A program made the position numbers and the translations under genes. Below are positions 32,898 to 42,359 of a DNA stretch of 64,000 nt, in pieces. Every line of letters begins with the position of its first letter. The first letter of the stretch is position 1. Under the pieces are notes generated by a model. The model did not search any database, had not been told where the DNA came from, and saw only the letters and a program-made list of their open reading frames with translations. The stretch is from Laedolimicola sp934402125. GTDB taxonomy: Bacteria; Bacillota; Clostridia; Lachnospirales; Lachnospiraceae. Where the stretch lies: NCBI RefSeq assembly GCF_052065835.1, contig NZ_JBQHTG010000002.1, forward strand, positions 496,001 to 560,000, read 5' to 3'.

Positions 32898-34004
32898 TTA
32901 GTATTTTTTCGGCTGTAAGCCGACATTCAACACAAAGCCGATCGCCATGAAAAGCGTCAGAAGAGACGTCAGTCCATAGCTCACAAAGGGCAGCGGAATT
33001 CCCGTATTGGGAAATATTCCTGTCGCAACGCAGATGTTGATAAAGCTCTGAAATCCGATGTAGCCTGCTACGCCGCAGCAGATCAGTGTGCCCGAAAATT
33101 CCCTTGATCTTTTACCAATCCAGATACATTCTATCACAATTAACGCCAATAGTAAAATAATTGTTGCGCAACCGATAAAACCAAGCTCCTCTCCCGCCAC
33201 CGCAAAGATGAAATCTGTCTGGGGCTCGGCGATAAAGCTGCCGTTCTTTACCGAGGAAACCAGGTTATTGTTCAGACCCTTTCCCACCAGCTGTCCGGAT
33301 CCTATGGCCATAATGGAATTCTGCTGCTGGTACGCATTGTCCGCGTACTTGGTCGGATTCAGCCAAGCCATAATACGCAGCCAGGCGTAATGATCCAGGA
33401 TCTTCTGATTCGGCTGCATAATCAGGCTGATGAAAATCACCACCGCGGGAATCCCCACTGCCAGCGCCCCGCCGATAAGCTTATAGCTTAAGCCCGAGAC
33501 AAAAAGCAGGATACCAAAGGTCATACAGATAGAGATGGTGGTGGACAAATCCGGCTGGCTCTTAATCAACGCTGCCGGAACTGCGAAAAATGCCGCCATC
33601 ATTCCCAGAATCTTCCAGGTATTCAGGCTATCCCGGTACTTCTCCAGCATTTTCGCGAAAAACAAAATCAGAAGCAGCTTGGACAGCTCCGAGGGCTGAA
33701 AGCGGAAGCCTCCGATCTTCAGCCACCGGACCGCTCCGTTGGCGTCGTCACCCAAAGGCGTCTTCACCAGAAGCAGCAGGAGCACATTAAACCCATAAAG
33801 CAGCCAGTAAAACTTCAAAACCCAGTTGTAATCAATCAATGAGACTACGATCATGGCTATGGTTCCCAGAAAAAGTCCTACTATCTGCTGATTCTGAACG
33901 GACTTTTCCGCGCTGCCAATAACCAGGATTCCTAAAATAGTAATCGCATATACATAACACACAAGTCTGAATCTGTAATCCCTCAATCGATACTGTTTTA
34001 ACAT
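32898..34004 (-). CDS. rodA: Rod-shape SEDS glycosyltransferase RodA
   Basis: SEDS-family peptidoglycan polymerase of 368 aa with about ten transmembrane helices. It carries the family features GSAEKSVQNQQIVGL, FQPSELSKLLLILFFAKML, QPDLSTTI and the C-terminal NTGIPLPFVSYGLTSLL. It works with the class B PBP2 encoded 1.8 kb upstream to elongate the lateral wall. It is placed after minE and before mgsA in one long minus-strand unit. FtsW/SpoVE paralogy is less likely given the mre/pbp2 context. Confidence 0.93.
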   Translation of the reverse strand: MLKQYRLRDYRFRLVCYVYAITILGILVIGSAEKSVQNQQIVGLFLGTIAMIVVSLIDYNWVLKFYWLLYGFNVLLLLLVKTPLGDDANGAVRWLKIGGFRFQPSELSKLLLILFFAKMLEKYRDSLNTWKILGMMAAFFAVPAALIKSQPDLSTTISICMTFGILLFVSGLSYKLIGGALAVGIPAVVIFISLIMQPNQKILDHYAWLRIMAWLNPTKYADNAYQQQNSIMAIGSGQLVGKGLNNNLVSSVKNGSFIAEPQTDFIFAVAGEELGFIGCATIILLLALIVIECIWIGKRSREFSGTLICCGVAGYIGFQSFINICVATGIFPNTGIPLPFVSYGLTSLLTLFMAIGFVLNVGLQPKKY

Positions 34005-34019
34005 ATAACTCCTTTGTCG

Positions 34020-34301
34020 TTATCTCTGCTGATCCTTGTGTTTCAGATCCTTAATCGGGATATTGGCACACAGGGCCGGCACGCGGCCGTTCTGGCCTTC
34101 GGACTCGGTCTGTGTAATCTGGATATCCAGATTTTCGCAGTCAATCTCCATGTATTTTGAGATAACCTTGATAATATCATTTTTGATCAGTTCCATCACT
34201 TCAGGGGAACAGTTTGCCCGGTCAGAGATCAGCAGGAGCTTCAGTCTGTCCTTCGCCACATCCCCCGAACTCTTTTTCCGGAAAAAATCCATCAATGCCA
34301 T
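34020..34301 (-). CDS. minE: Cell-division topological specificity factor MinE
   Basis: A 93-aa protein with the MinE N-terminal amphipathic/MinD-binding segment and a C-terminal dimerisation domain (AKDRLKLLLISDRANCSPE, LKNDIIKVISKYMEID-type). MinE drives pole-to-pole oscillation of MinCD. Its presence, together with minC and minD, means this firmicute uses the oscillating Min system rather than the DivIVA-only arrangement of Bacillus. Confidence 0.95.
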   Translation of the reverse strand: MALMDFFRKKSSGDVAKDRLKLLLISDRANCSPEVMELIKNDIIKVISKYMEIDCENLDIQITQTESEGQNGRVPALCANIPIKDLKHKDQQR

Positions 34302-34320
34302 TTTCCTTCTCCCCCTTTAC

Positions 34321-35106
34321 TTATTTGAACAGCTTGGACAGCTTCGCGAAAAATCCGTTGTTCACATCCAGATTCAAAAGCGGCACATCCTCGCCCATGA
34401 TACGCTTACAGATGTTCATATAAGCGGTTCCTGCCAGAGAGGAATCGCCGGCCAGCGGCTCGCCCTGGTTGGTGGCTACTACGATGCTCTCGTCATCCGG
34501 TACGGCTCCGATAAGGTCGATCGCCAGAATGTCGATGACGTCATCGATGGACATCATGTCGCCCCGCTTCACCATATCCATACGCAGACGGTTTACAATC
34601 AGATGAATCTTGTGGATATCGTTGGCCTCCAGAAGTCCGATGATACGGTCTGCGTCGCGGATAGCGGAAACCTCCGGCGTCGTAACGATAAGCGCCCGGT
34701 CTGCAGCCGCGATGGCGTTCTTGAAGCCCTGCTCGATACCTGCGGGGCAATCCAGCAGTATGTAATCAAATTCCGGACGGAGCTCCTCAATCAGCTTCTT
34801 CATCTGCTCCGGATTTACAGAGGTTTTATCTCTGGTCTGCGCGGAAGGAAGCAAGCAGAGGTTGGAATACCGCTTGTCCTTGATCAGCGCCTGTTTCATC
34901 CGGCAGTTACCCTCTACCACGTCTACCAGATTGTATACAATCCGGTTCTCCAGTCCCATAACCACATCCAGGTTACGCAGTCCGATATCGGTATCGATCA
35001 TTACTACACTTTTGCCCAGCTTCGCAAGTCCGGTTCCAATATTCGCGGTGGAGGTGGTTTTTCCTACGCCGCCCTTACCGGATGTAATTACAATTACTTC
35101 ACTCAT
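34321..35106 (-). CDS. minD: Septum-site-determining ATPase MinD
   Basis: A 261-aa ParA/MinD-type ATPase with the deviant Walker A motif GKGGVGKTT and a C-terminal amphipathic membrane-targeting helix (FFAKLSKLFK). It recruits MinC to the membrane and is cycled by MinE. I start at ATG 35106, eight bases after GGAGG, instead of the TTG at 35121. It lies between minC and minE. Confidence 0.96.
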   Translation of the reverse strand: MSEVIVITSGKGGVGKTTSTANIGTGLAKLGKSVVMIDTDIGLRNLDVVMGLENRIVYNLVDVVEGNCRMKQALIKDKRYSNLCLLPSAQTRDKTSVNPEQMKKLIEELRPEFDYILLDCPAGIEQGFKNAIAAADRALIVTTPEVSAIRDADRIIGLLEANDIHKIHLIVNRLRMDMVKRGDMMSIDDVIDILAIDLIGAVPDDESIVVATNQGEPLAGDSSLAGTAYMNICKRIMGEDVPLLNLDVNNGFFAKLSKLFK

Positions 35107-35126
35107 ACCTTTTTCCTCCAAAGATT

Positions 35127-35831
35127 TTATAATTTAATATCATTTAATACATCTTTCGTAATGGGTTCTATATAAATATTCCCATTTTCCACAAAGGCTA
35201 TCTTCGGCGTATCCTCCGCCTTCTTTTTCCGCCTTGCCGCTCCGTCTGAGCTGCGGGCAATCACGTCTCCGATACGAATCTGCATGGGATCCATGGACAG
35301 GGCCGCCACAAAGGCCGCTTCATTTCCTGCCGCTCCCACAAAGACATTTCCCTTCAGGGCTCCCAGGACGATGACATTTCCCTTGGATACCACCCGGGCT
35401 CCCGGGTTCACATCACCCAGAATGATAATGCTGGTCTCAGACTCCAGCACCTGGCCGGAACGTAAGGTTCCTTTATAGAAGCGCCCATCCTGCAGATTGG
35501 AGAGCTCCGGCTCCTCCCGGGATCCGGATGCGTCACCTGCCCGCTCCACTGCCTGCTTCATGTTCTGCTCGGTGATCTGATTTTCATCTACCAGGCACAT
35601 AACCTGAATCTGGCAGCTCTGACTGATCACCTCCACAAGCTCCTGCTCCTCCTGAGCACTGAGCTCTCTTCCCTGAAAGCACAGGGCCATCTGGGCATTT
35701 CCAAAAAATTTGGCAGAAGCGCTGAATTTTTCAGCCACTTCCTTCTTTATAGTCTCCCAGTCGGGTTGTCCGTCCAGAATGACAATCAGCCCGTACCGGT
35801 TACTTTTGATGATAACTGACTGGTTCGACAT
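35127..35831 (-). CDS. minC: Septum-site-determining protein MinC
   Basis: FtsZ-polymerisation inhibitor, 234 aa, with an N-terminal MinC_N-like domain and the C-terminal right-handed beta-helix (GTLRSGQVLESETSIIILGD, VNPGARVVSKGNVIVLGALK). It is activated by MinD at the poles. The start is ATG 35831 with AGGAG eight bases upstream. It is 11 bases downstream of the pbp2 stop, linking division-site selection to elongation genes. Confidence 0.94.
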   Translation of the reverse strand: MSNQSVIIKSNRYGLIVILDGQPDWETIKKEVAEKFSASAKFFGNAQMALCFQGRELSAQEEQELVEVISQSCQIQVMCLVDENQITEQNMKQAVERAGDASGSREEPELSNLQDGRFYKGTLRSGQVLESETSIIILGDVNPGARVVSKGNVIVLGALKGNVFVGAAGNEAAFVAALSMDPMQIRIGDVIARSSDGAARRKKKAEDTPKIAFVENGNIYIEPITKDVLNDIKL

Positions 35832-35842
35832 CACTTTCACTC

Positions 35843-38740
35843 CTAATCACCGATAGTCTGTCCGCTGGAGCCGCTGGCGGTTCCGCTTAAGATCTCCTCC
35901 TCATCCGTAAGGTTAAAGTAATACTTAAACACATCGGAAGCTACCTCCGCACAGTTTGCAGAGGTATATCCGTTCGCAATACGAACGGCAATCGCGATCT
36001 CCGGCTGCTCATAAGGCGCAAAGCCCACGAACAACGCATGGTTCGGATGGCTCTTGCTCTGCTGGGCCGTACCTGTCTTTCCGGCCACATTCAGTCCCAG
36101 ATCGCTTAAAGACTTCAGGGCGCTGGTGTTCTCTGCCACCAGACGCATACCCTGCTGCACCGCGTTCCAGCTGCTGTCCGAAATCTTTACCTGATTGTGC
36201 AGCACCGGATCGTAATCCTGAATCAGCGTTCCGTCCGTCTCTGTAAGCTTATCCAGAAGCGTCAGGTCATAGCAGCTTCCCCGGTTGGCCAGAGTCGCCA
36301 CGTAGCGGGCGATATGGGAAAGGGAATAGCTGTTGGTACCCTGTCCGATGGCGGAACGCACCGCGTCCTTATCGGAAATCTGCGGCTCATACTCGGAAAG
36401 CTCCAGGCCGGATTTATCGCCCAGGCCAAACATTCTAGCATATTTTTCCAGAACTGAAAGGCCCTTATCCACATTGTAGCCGCCGGCAGAACGTCCTCCT
36501 GCCAGACGGTACCCCACTTCATAGAAAAAGCAGTTACAGGAATCCCGGATCGCCGTCGTTACCGTCTCATTGCCATGATGGCCGCCGTACTGGTTGAAAA
36601 TCCAGCAGGTCGGCGACGGCGTGATCTCCGTAAACTGTCCGGACGCGTAAATCACGGTAGACGGCGTAATCGCCCCTTCCTCCAGACCCGCGATAGCCGT
36701 AATCGGCTTAAAGGTAGAACCGGGAGCCAGGTTTTCCTGGGTCACACGGTTGACGAAGGGGGAGGACAAATCCTTCCGCAGGCTATTGTAATAATCGGAA
36801 TCCATCACATTGGTCAGCCGGTTGTTATCGTAGCTGGGATAGGTCACACAGGCCAGTGTCTTGCCTGTTTTCGTATCCACGATTACGATACCGCCGCTGC
36901 AGGGCTCCAGCGCAAGCTGCGCCGGGGTAATCTCCAGATTCCGGATCTTGTCCAGCATAAAGCTGTAGGCGCTGAGAGCACCGGATTTCAGCTTTGACAC
37001 CGTATCCTCATCATATTCTAACACATTCTGCTCATATAATAAAAGACAAATTTCCCTTCCGGACACCTGGTCGCTTAGCAGCATGTATTTATAAAGCATC
37101 TTACCAAACTCCGCGTCCTCCAGAAGGCTGTCCCGGATATAGTCCAGCACCGACTGGTAGATCTCACTGGAATCCAGGTAAGGATTGTCTCCGGAAATCT
37201 TCGTTACATCGATCCAGTTTTTGGAAATTGCGTACTGCAGATATTCCCGCAGACTGATGGTTTCATCTGTGGTCCACGCTATATAGGTAGCGTCCGAGGT
37301 ATCCACCGCGTCCTTCATCAGCACCTGATGGTCACCCATCAACACATTCGCCACAATATAGCTCATGTAATTTTTCATCTCTTTGGAGAGATTCTGGTAT
37401 GGCGCGGCCTGCGCGTTGTTCAGCTCCGCAATCAGACTGTCCACGGTGCCTGCAAGCTTGCTCTGGAACCGGCTGTAGATACTCTGCTCCAGCTCTGTGG
37501 CGTCCTCCGCGTTAAAATGGGTGGTATCGATAATATAATTGTTGATCAGCGCGTAATATACATCGTAAATCGGGATCATAATCTTGGCCGCGCTGGCATT
37601 GGGTCCCGGGTTATACTCCTTGGTGTTCTGAATCTTGGAAATCAGGATACCTGCCAGCTTCTGCTCCAGAATATTGTAGCAGGCCATCTGCAGCTCCTTG
37701 TCAATGGTCAGATAGACGTCATTGCCCGGAACCGCGTCTTTCTGCTCCGATACCTCCAGAATCCGTCCCACGCTGTCCACATACATCCGCTCATAGCCCT
37801 TGATTCCCTGGAGATCGGTCTCCATATACTGCTCGATACCGGATTTTCCTACGATATCATTGAGTTCGTAATCCGGATTCTTCTCCTGCAGGCTTTCCAG
37901 CTCTTCCTGGGAGGCCTTGCCGATATAACCGATAATCGGCGCGAAGTATTCGCTGTCCGGATAGACTCTCCGGCTGCTCTCCTCGATTTCCGCGCCCTGC
38001 AGCTCGCTCTGATTCTCCAGAACGGCCGCCACCGTCTCATCTGAAACGTCGCTGGCCACGGTTGTCGCCACGTACCGCTTGTAGTTATTGGCGGAAATAC
38101 CGAACCGGATAGTCGCTATCTTCAGCTGCTCCTCCGGCGTATAACCGGATGTGCTGATTCCATATTTTTCCTGTTCCTCCTCCGTATAGGAGCTGCGAAT
38201 ATCGTATTTCTTCTCTCCGCACAGATAAGCCATCAGCTCGTCCGCTGTGGCGAGTTCCTGCTTCGGCGTCAGCTCGCTGATCTTATTCTTGCCATATACG
38301 TCCGCTTTTAAACGAAGAAGGGAATTTCCTTCCAGGGAATATTCATAATGTCCGTTGCTGTATACAATTCCCAGATCGCTGACGACGCTGTCCCCGTTCT
38401 TCTCAATCAGCTGAATCAGCCGGTAGATGGTATCGTTGAGCTTGGGATTCTTGGTTTTGCTGGCATAGGTGCCGTTATCCTGGATGGTTACCGAATAGGA
38501 CAGCTCGCTGTACGCAAGCAGCTCTCCGTTCCGATCGTAGATGTTTCCCCTGGTACTGGCCACCGACACCTCCCGTTCGGTTTTCAGGGAAAAGGATTCC
38601 TGGTAATCGTCGCCCTTTACAATCTGCAGGTAGAAAACACGCTGCAGCAGAATTCCAAACAGCACCACGAACACCACGCCGAGAACGAAGGTCCTGGATT
38701 TTATTAAATTGCTTAAGGCTTCTTTGATTTCGTCCAACAA
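35843..38740 (-). CDS. mrdA: Penicillin-binding protein 2 (class B transpeptidase) with large insertion
   Basis: Class B PBP of 965 aa that cross-links peptidoglycan during elongation with RodA. It has one N-terminal membrane anchor, a dimerisation domain, and transpeptidase motifs STFK (in APGSTFKPITA), SCN and KTG (AGKTGTAQQ). An extra ~230 residues lie between DVYLTIDKELQ and GGIVIVDTKTGK, where typical PBP2 runs straight on; this explains the length versus the usual 600-720. The start is TTG 38740, with GAGGAG eight bases upstream. It is adjacent to mreD, the normal order. Confidence 0.95.
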   Translation of the reverse strand: MLDEIKEALSNLIKSRTFVLGVVFVVLFGILLQRVFYLQIVKGDDYQESFSLKTEREVSVASTRGNIYDRNGELLAYSELSYSVTIQDNGTYASKTKNPKLNDTIYRLIQLIEKNGDSVVSDLGIVYSNGHYEYSLEGNSLLRLKADVYGKNKISELTPKQELATADELMAYLCGEKKYDIRSSYTEEEQEKYGISTSGYTPEEQLKIATIRFGISANNYKRYVATTVASDVSDETVAAVLENQSELQGAEIEESSRRVYPDSEYFAPIIGYIGKASQEELESLQEKNPDYELNDIVGKSGIEQYMETDLQGIKGYERMYVDSVGRILEVSEQKDAVPGNDVYLTIDKELQMACYNILEQKLAGILISKIQNTKEYNPGPNASAAKIMIPIYDVYYALINNYIIDTTHFNAEDATELEQSIYSRFQSKLAGTVDSLIAELNNAQAAPYQNLSKEMKNYMSYIVANVLMGDHQVLMKDAVDTSDATYIAWTTDETISLREYLQYAISKNWIDVTKISGDNPYLDSSEIYQSVLDYIRDSLLEDAEFGKMLYKYMLLSDQVSGREICLLLYEQNVLEYDEDTVSKLKSGALSAYSFMLDKIRNLEITPAQLALEPCSGGIVIVDTKTGKTLACVTYPSYDNNRLTNVMDSDYYNSLRKDLSSPFVNRVTQENLAPGSTFKPITAIAGLEEGAITPSTVIYASGQFTEITPSPTCWIFNQYGGHHGNETVTTAIRDSCNCFFYEVGYRLAGGRSAGGYNVDKGLSVLEKYARMFGLGDKSGLELSEYEPQISDKDAVRSAIGQGTNSYSLSHIARYVATLANRGSCYDLTLLDKLTETDGTLIQDYDPVLHNQVKISDSSWNAVQQGMRLVAENTSALKSLSDLGLNVAGKTGTAQQSKSHPNHALFVGFAPYEQPEIAIAVRIANGYTSANCAEVASDVFKYYFNLTDEEEILSGTASGSSGQTIGD

Positions 38741-38758
38741 TTTTTTTACTCCTCTGTC

Positions 38759-39331
38759 TTACTGTCCGTCTGTCCCCGCCCCGTCATTATCATTATAAGG
38801 TATCACGGGAGAAATTTTCCTGCTTTCTCCCTCTTCTTTTTCCTTCTGCTCCAGCCAGTGATTCAGGGACCGTATCACACGGTAAAAAAGAATCGTGACC
38901 ACTACGGTATACACCAGCTCCGGAAGAATGATATTGGTAAAATAAAAACCGAAATGGAATTTGCTGCGCATCAGAAACAGGAAGAAATAAACGCTCAGTC
39001 CGTAGACCAGCTCCGAAAGCGCGATCCAGATCATCGGAAGCTTGATATCCTCATCGTAGAACATACGGTGAAACAGCCCGCTTCCATAACCCAGGAACAG
39101 ATACAGAAGGCTGTAAAAGCCAAACAGCTGGCCAAAGAAAATATCCATCAGAAGACCGGAGAAAAAGCCTACGGCCATTCCCTCCTTTTCGCCCCGCATA
39201 AAGCCCAGGGACGAGGTCACAATCAGAAGCAGATTCGGAACAATTCCCGCCAGGGCCAGAGCCTGGAACACGGTGCACTGCAGGATAAAGCATACGATAA
39301 TCAGAAGCGCCTCTATTGCTTTACGTCTCAT
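38759..39331 (-). CDS. mreD: Rod-shape-determining membrane protein MreD
   Basis: A 190-aa polytopic protein with five or six hydrophobic helices (AGIVPNLLLIVTSSLGFMRG, GFFSGLLMDIFFGQLFGFYS) typical of MreD. It bridges MreC and the elongasome synthases in the membrane. It lies between mreC and pbp2 in the standard mreBCD-pbp2 order. The C-terminal extension is charged (KEKEEGESRK). Confidence 0.93.
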   Translation of the reverse strand: MRRKAIEALLIIVCFILQCTVFQALALAGIVPNLLLIVTSSLGFMRGEKEGMAVGFFSGLLMDIFFGQLFGFYSLLYLFLGYGSGLFHRMFYDEDIKLPMIWIALSELVYGLSVYFFLFLMRSKFHFGFYFTNIILPELVYTVVVTILFYRVIRSLNHWLEQKEKEEGESRKISPVIPYNDNDGAGTDGQ

Positions 39332-39348
39332 CCTTTTTCACTCCCGTT

Positions 39349-40203
39349 CTATTCTTCCACCGTCTGCTTCCGATCAGTGATGACAAGCACCGAATGCAGA
39401 TGCTCAAAATCCACCGCCGGAGTCAGGGTTCCGGAACGCGTCAGATTGTTGGAATCCAGACTCAGCTCATTGATATAGCCAATCAGAAGTCCCTCATGGT
39501 ATTTGTCGCTCACATGGGAGGTCACAATGGTATCGCCGATGCTGGCCTTTCCTTCCGTATCCCGCAGCTGGGTCAGCTGAATCAGCCCCGACTCCATCAG
39601 CTGCAGATCGCCCTTCACAAAGCAAAGATCCGAGGTAGACAGCACCTGGGCGCTGACCTCGCTCATATCATCGATGATAGAACGGACCTGGGCCCAGTTA
39701 TCTCCCACCTTGATGATAATACCTGCCAGGCCGCTGCCGGCAATGACATTCATATCCACTGCCAGGCCGTCCCGGCTTCCCTTATCAATGATAAAGGTAT
39801 TAAACCAGTTGCCGGAATCGCTGGCGATAATATTGGCCGCCACCTTATGAAATTCCTCGTAGGTCTGATCCAGGTTGTAAAGATCTTCCAGTTCCTGAAG
39901 GCGGTACTGGTTCTGGGTCAGTCTGCTGTTTTCCAGGGTCAAAGCATCCACCTGCTCCTGCAGAGCCCGCTTTTCCGCCTGGGCGTCCTTCAGATCCTGC
40001 AGGTTGTCGCCCTTGTCCCTGGCCCAGCCGCCCACACTGTTGATCCCCCGTTCAAAGGGAACAAAGACATAGCCGGTGATCCGGCCCAGGGTTCTGCCCG
40101 CAAAGCCTGTGGCATAGGAAGCATACATCATTCCGATACAAAGAATCGCCAGTGCCGCGAATATGTACCTGGGCGGCACGGAAAAATGATTTTTTTTCTT
40201 CAT
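39349..40203 (-). CDS. mreC: Rod-shape-determining protein MreC
   Basis: A 284-aa bitopic protein with one N-terminal transmembrane helix, a coiled coil (DLKDAQAEKRALQEQVDALT) and the extracytoplasmic beta domain (NIIASDSGNWFNTFIIDKGS, DGLAVDMNVIAGSGLAGII). It activates the elongasome by binding PBP2. Directly downstream of mreB and upstream of mreD. Confidence 0.95.
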   Translation of the reverse strand: MKKKNHFSVPPRYIFAALAILCIGMMYASYATGFAGRTLGRITGYVFVPFERGINSVGGWARDKGDNLQDLKDAQAEKRALQEQVDALTLENSRLTQNQYRLQELEDLYNLDQTYEEFHKVAANIIASDSGNWFNTFIIDKGSRDGLAVDMNVIAGSGLAGIIIKVGDNWAQVRSIIDDMSEVSAQVLSTSDLCFVKGDLQLMESGLIQLTQLRDTEGKASIGDTIVTSHVSDKYHEGLLIGYINELSLDSNNLTRSGTLTPAVDFEHLHSVLVITDRKQTVEE

Positions 40204-40217
40204 ATTTCACCTGATCA

Positions 40218-41225
40218 TTAATTATAATTCTGCTCTTTGGTCACAAAGGTCAGACTACGGAATTCCTTCTCTTTGATTACCCGTTCCAGTCCTCTTGCCA
40301 CGCACTCCTCCGGCTTGTCAACCAGATTTACCTTGATATTGGTGGCGTCCGCGATCAGCTGATCCAGTCCCTTTAAGTTAGCCACGCCTCCGGTCAGGAA
40401 GATACCGTTGCGGATAATATCCACGCCCAGCTCGGGCGGAGTTCTCTCCAGAATCACCTTGATGGCATCCACGACGGACTTCAGATTCTCGGAAATCGCA
40501 TTAGCCACAAAGTCCGCGGTAATCTCCAGGAGCGCCGGAAGTCCGAGGGCCATATTCCGTCCGCAGATTTCCCTTCTGGAGGTGGTGTCACCCGGCTGAT
40601 AGCCCAGCTCATTTTTCAGGATCTCCGCTGTCTTATTGCCGATAAAATAACCATATTCCCGGCGGATGGCGTTGGCAATGGCCTCGTCAATTTTATTACC
40701 GCCATTCTTGATCAGCTTACTGGTGACGGTGCCGCCCAGGGACAGAATGGAAATCTCAGTAGTATCCGCTCCCACGTCTACAATCATGACGCCCTGGGAC
40801 TGGGTTACATCAAGGCCGAGACCCAGGCCTGCCGCTACCGGCTTGTCAATCATCTGGATATTCTTGGACTTGAGGCCGGTACCCTGAATCAGTGTGCTGA
40901 ATACACGATCCTGCACATCCGTCGGCAGGGCTACGACGAATTCCGCGCCCTTTAAGCTGCCCTTGGTGTGGGTCTCCAGGAATGCCTTCAGGAATTCCTG
41001 CATATAGGTAATGCTGGCTACGGTTCCGAAAGACATGGGATAAAGCACTTCGATATTGGAGGGCGCCTTCTCATGCATCTCAAAGGCCTCGTCTCCGTAT
41101 GCAATCATTCCCTTTCTTTCTTCAATGGCCACCATATTCTTTTCGCTGAAAATGGTATCGCTTTCCTTGCTGTAAATTTTGATGCTGCTTGTACCAAAGT
41201 CGCATCCAAAACTCTGTGCAGACAT
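40218..41225 (-). CDS. mreB: Rod-shape-determining actin homologue MreB
   Basis: Actin-fold cytoskeletal ATPase of 335 aa that guides lateral wall synthesis. The phosphate-1 motif (GCDFGTSSIKIY), phosphate-2 (MIVDVGADTTEISILSLGG) and adenosine motif (GIFLTGGVANLKGLDQLI) are present. The unusual start MSAQSFGCDFGTSS differs from canonical MreB (DLGTAN), resembling divergent Firmicutes MreB/Mbl. Followed by mreC and mreD. Confidence 0.94.
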   Translation of the reverse strand: MSAQSFGCDFGTSSIKIYSKESDTIFSEKNMVAIEERKGMIAYGDEAFEMHEKAPSNIEVLYPMSFGTVASITYMQEFLKAFLETHTKGSLKGAEFVVALPTDVQDRVFSTLIQGTGLKSKNIQMIDKPVAAGLGLGLDVTQSQGVMIVDVGADTTEISILSLGGTVTSKLIKNGGNKIDEAIANAIRREYGYFIGNKTAEILKNELGYQPGDTTSRREICGRNMALGLPALLEITADFVANAISENLKSVVDAIKVILERTPPELGVDIIRNGIFLTGGVANLKGLDQLIADATNIKVNLVDKPEECVARGLERVIKEKEFRSLTFVTKEQNYN

Positions 41226-41260
41226 GTTTCTTCCTCTCTTTCTTTCCCTGTAACTGATTC

Positions 41261-41962
41261 TTATTTCTCTGATAGTATTCCCCGCTCCCGAAAGGAGCTA
41301 TAACAGTGATCACCTATAATAATATGATCCAAAAGCTGGATTCCCAGCATTTCGCCCGCTTCATAAATCCGGTGCGTCATCCGGATATCCTCCGGACTGG
41401 GCATAGCGTCTCCGCTTGGGTGATTATGCACCAGTACCAGCCGCACCGCGTGACATTCCAGCGCCTCCAGGAAAATCTCCCTGGGTGAAACCAGGGAAGC
41501 ATTGACCGTTCCCTGAAACAAAAGTTTTTCCTTCAGAAGCCCGTTTTTCGTATTCAGAAACAGCGTATGCAGCTGTTCCTGCTCCGCGTAGCGCAGATCC
41601 TCCATGAAATAATCCGCTACCGTCTCCGGCGCGTCAAAGCAGAGACGCTCAGCCGCTTCTGCCCGGGACATCCGGGCCGCCAGCTCCGCCACGCATTTTA
41701 GCTGTACGGCTTTCACATTTCCAATGCCCTTAAGCTTCATCAGGCGCTCCATGGGAATCCGGCTCAGCCCTTTAAGTCCCTGGTAGCCTGGCAGGCTCAA
41801 AACTCTTCCCGCCAGCTGACAGGCGTTTTCCCCGCAGGTCCCGGTCCGCATAATCACGGCCAGTAGCTCCGTATCGGAAAGCGATCCGGCTCCGGCCTGC
41901 AGGCATTTTTCATAGGGACGCTCTTCCCTGTATAATTCCTTCATGGTTGTGGTTGTATTCAT
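41261..41962 (-). CDS. radC: RadC-family JAMM/MPN+ protein
   Basis: A 233-aa protein with an N-terminal helix-hairpin-helix region (LKGIGNVKAVQLK) and a C-terminal JAMM-like metal site HNHPSGDAMPSPED. Despite the name RadC, no DNA-repair activity is established; the JAMM motif suggests a metalloprotease or nuclease fold. The start is ATG 41962, after an AAAGGAACGGGA site. radC directly before mreB is a conserved bacterial arrangement. Confidence 0.92.
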   Translation of the reverse strand: MNTTTTMKELYREERPYEKCLQAGAGSLSDTELLAVIMRTGTCGENACQLAGRVLSLPGYQGLKGLSRIPMERLMKLKGIGNVKAVQLKCVAELAARMSRAEAAERLCFDAPETVADYFMEDLRYAEQEQLHTLFLNTKNGLLKEKLLFQGTVNASLVSPREIFLEALECHAVRLVLVHNHPSGDAMPSPEDIRMTHRIYEAGEMLGIQLLDHIIIGDHCYSSFRERGILSEK

Positions 41963-42022
41963 TCCCGTTCCTTTCTGCTCTCCAGACAGCGAATCACGGC
42001 AGTACAACCCTTTCGGAGCCTT

Positions 42023-42274
42023 TTACAGCTTCCGGTAGATAATAATCGCAAGCACCACGCCGATGATACTGGCAATGGATATCTGTATCGTCAGACCGAA
42101 GGTCAGAATCAGGAGACCCAGATCCAGTACAATCGGATTCTCCAGTCCGAAGCTCTGCCCGTAATTCAGCCAGCTAAGGCCTGATACATTGGCGGTCAGC
42201 ATTCCGATGAAGCCTCCCAGTACAATGCCGGAAAGCAGCATCACCAGCAGCACCCAGCCGTTTTTTGATCTCAT
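42023..42274 (-). CDS. DUF4321 small membrane protein
   Basis: An 83-aa protein with two transmembrane helices (LLVMLLSGIVLGGFIGML and the C-terminal LTIQISIASIIGVVLAIIIY), matching the DUF4321 family found beside radC/mreB in clostridia. The start is ATG 42274, preceded by GGAGGG; a longer in-frame reading to 42397 overlaps the flavoprotein gene and is not supported. The role is unknown; the context suggests envelope morphogenesis. Confidence 0.8.
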   Translation of the reverse strand: MRSKNGWVLLVMLLSGIVLGGFIGMLTANVSGLSWLNYGQSFGLENPIVLDLGLLILTFGLTIQISIASIIGVVLAIIIYRKL

Positions 42275-42359
42275 AACATCCCTCCGTCTTTCGTGATTAT
42301 CACATTTTATAATAGCACAAAGGCTTTCTCTTGTATACAAAAAAAATCCTAAAGTTCTC

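Noticed and set aside
29689..35831. Plus-strand frames opposite mreC, minD and HlyD-like genes
   Set aside because: Shadow frames without ribosome sites; all have credible minus-strand genes with recognised motifs.
41261..41962. radC as a mobile-element or defence gene
   Set aside because: It sits directly before mreB with normal composition, the conserved chromosomal position.
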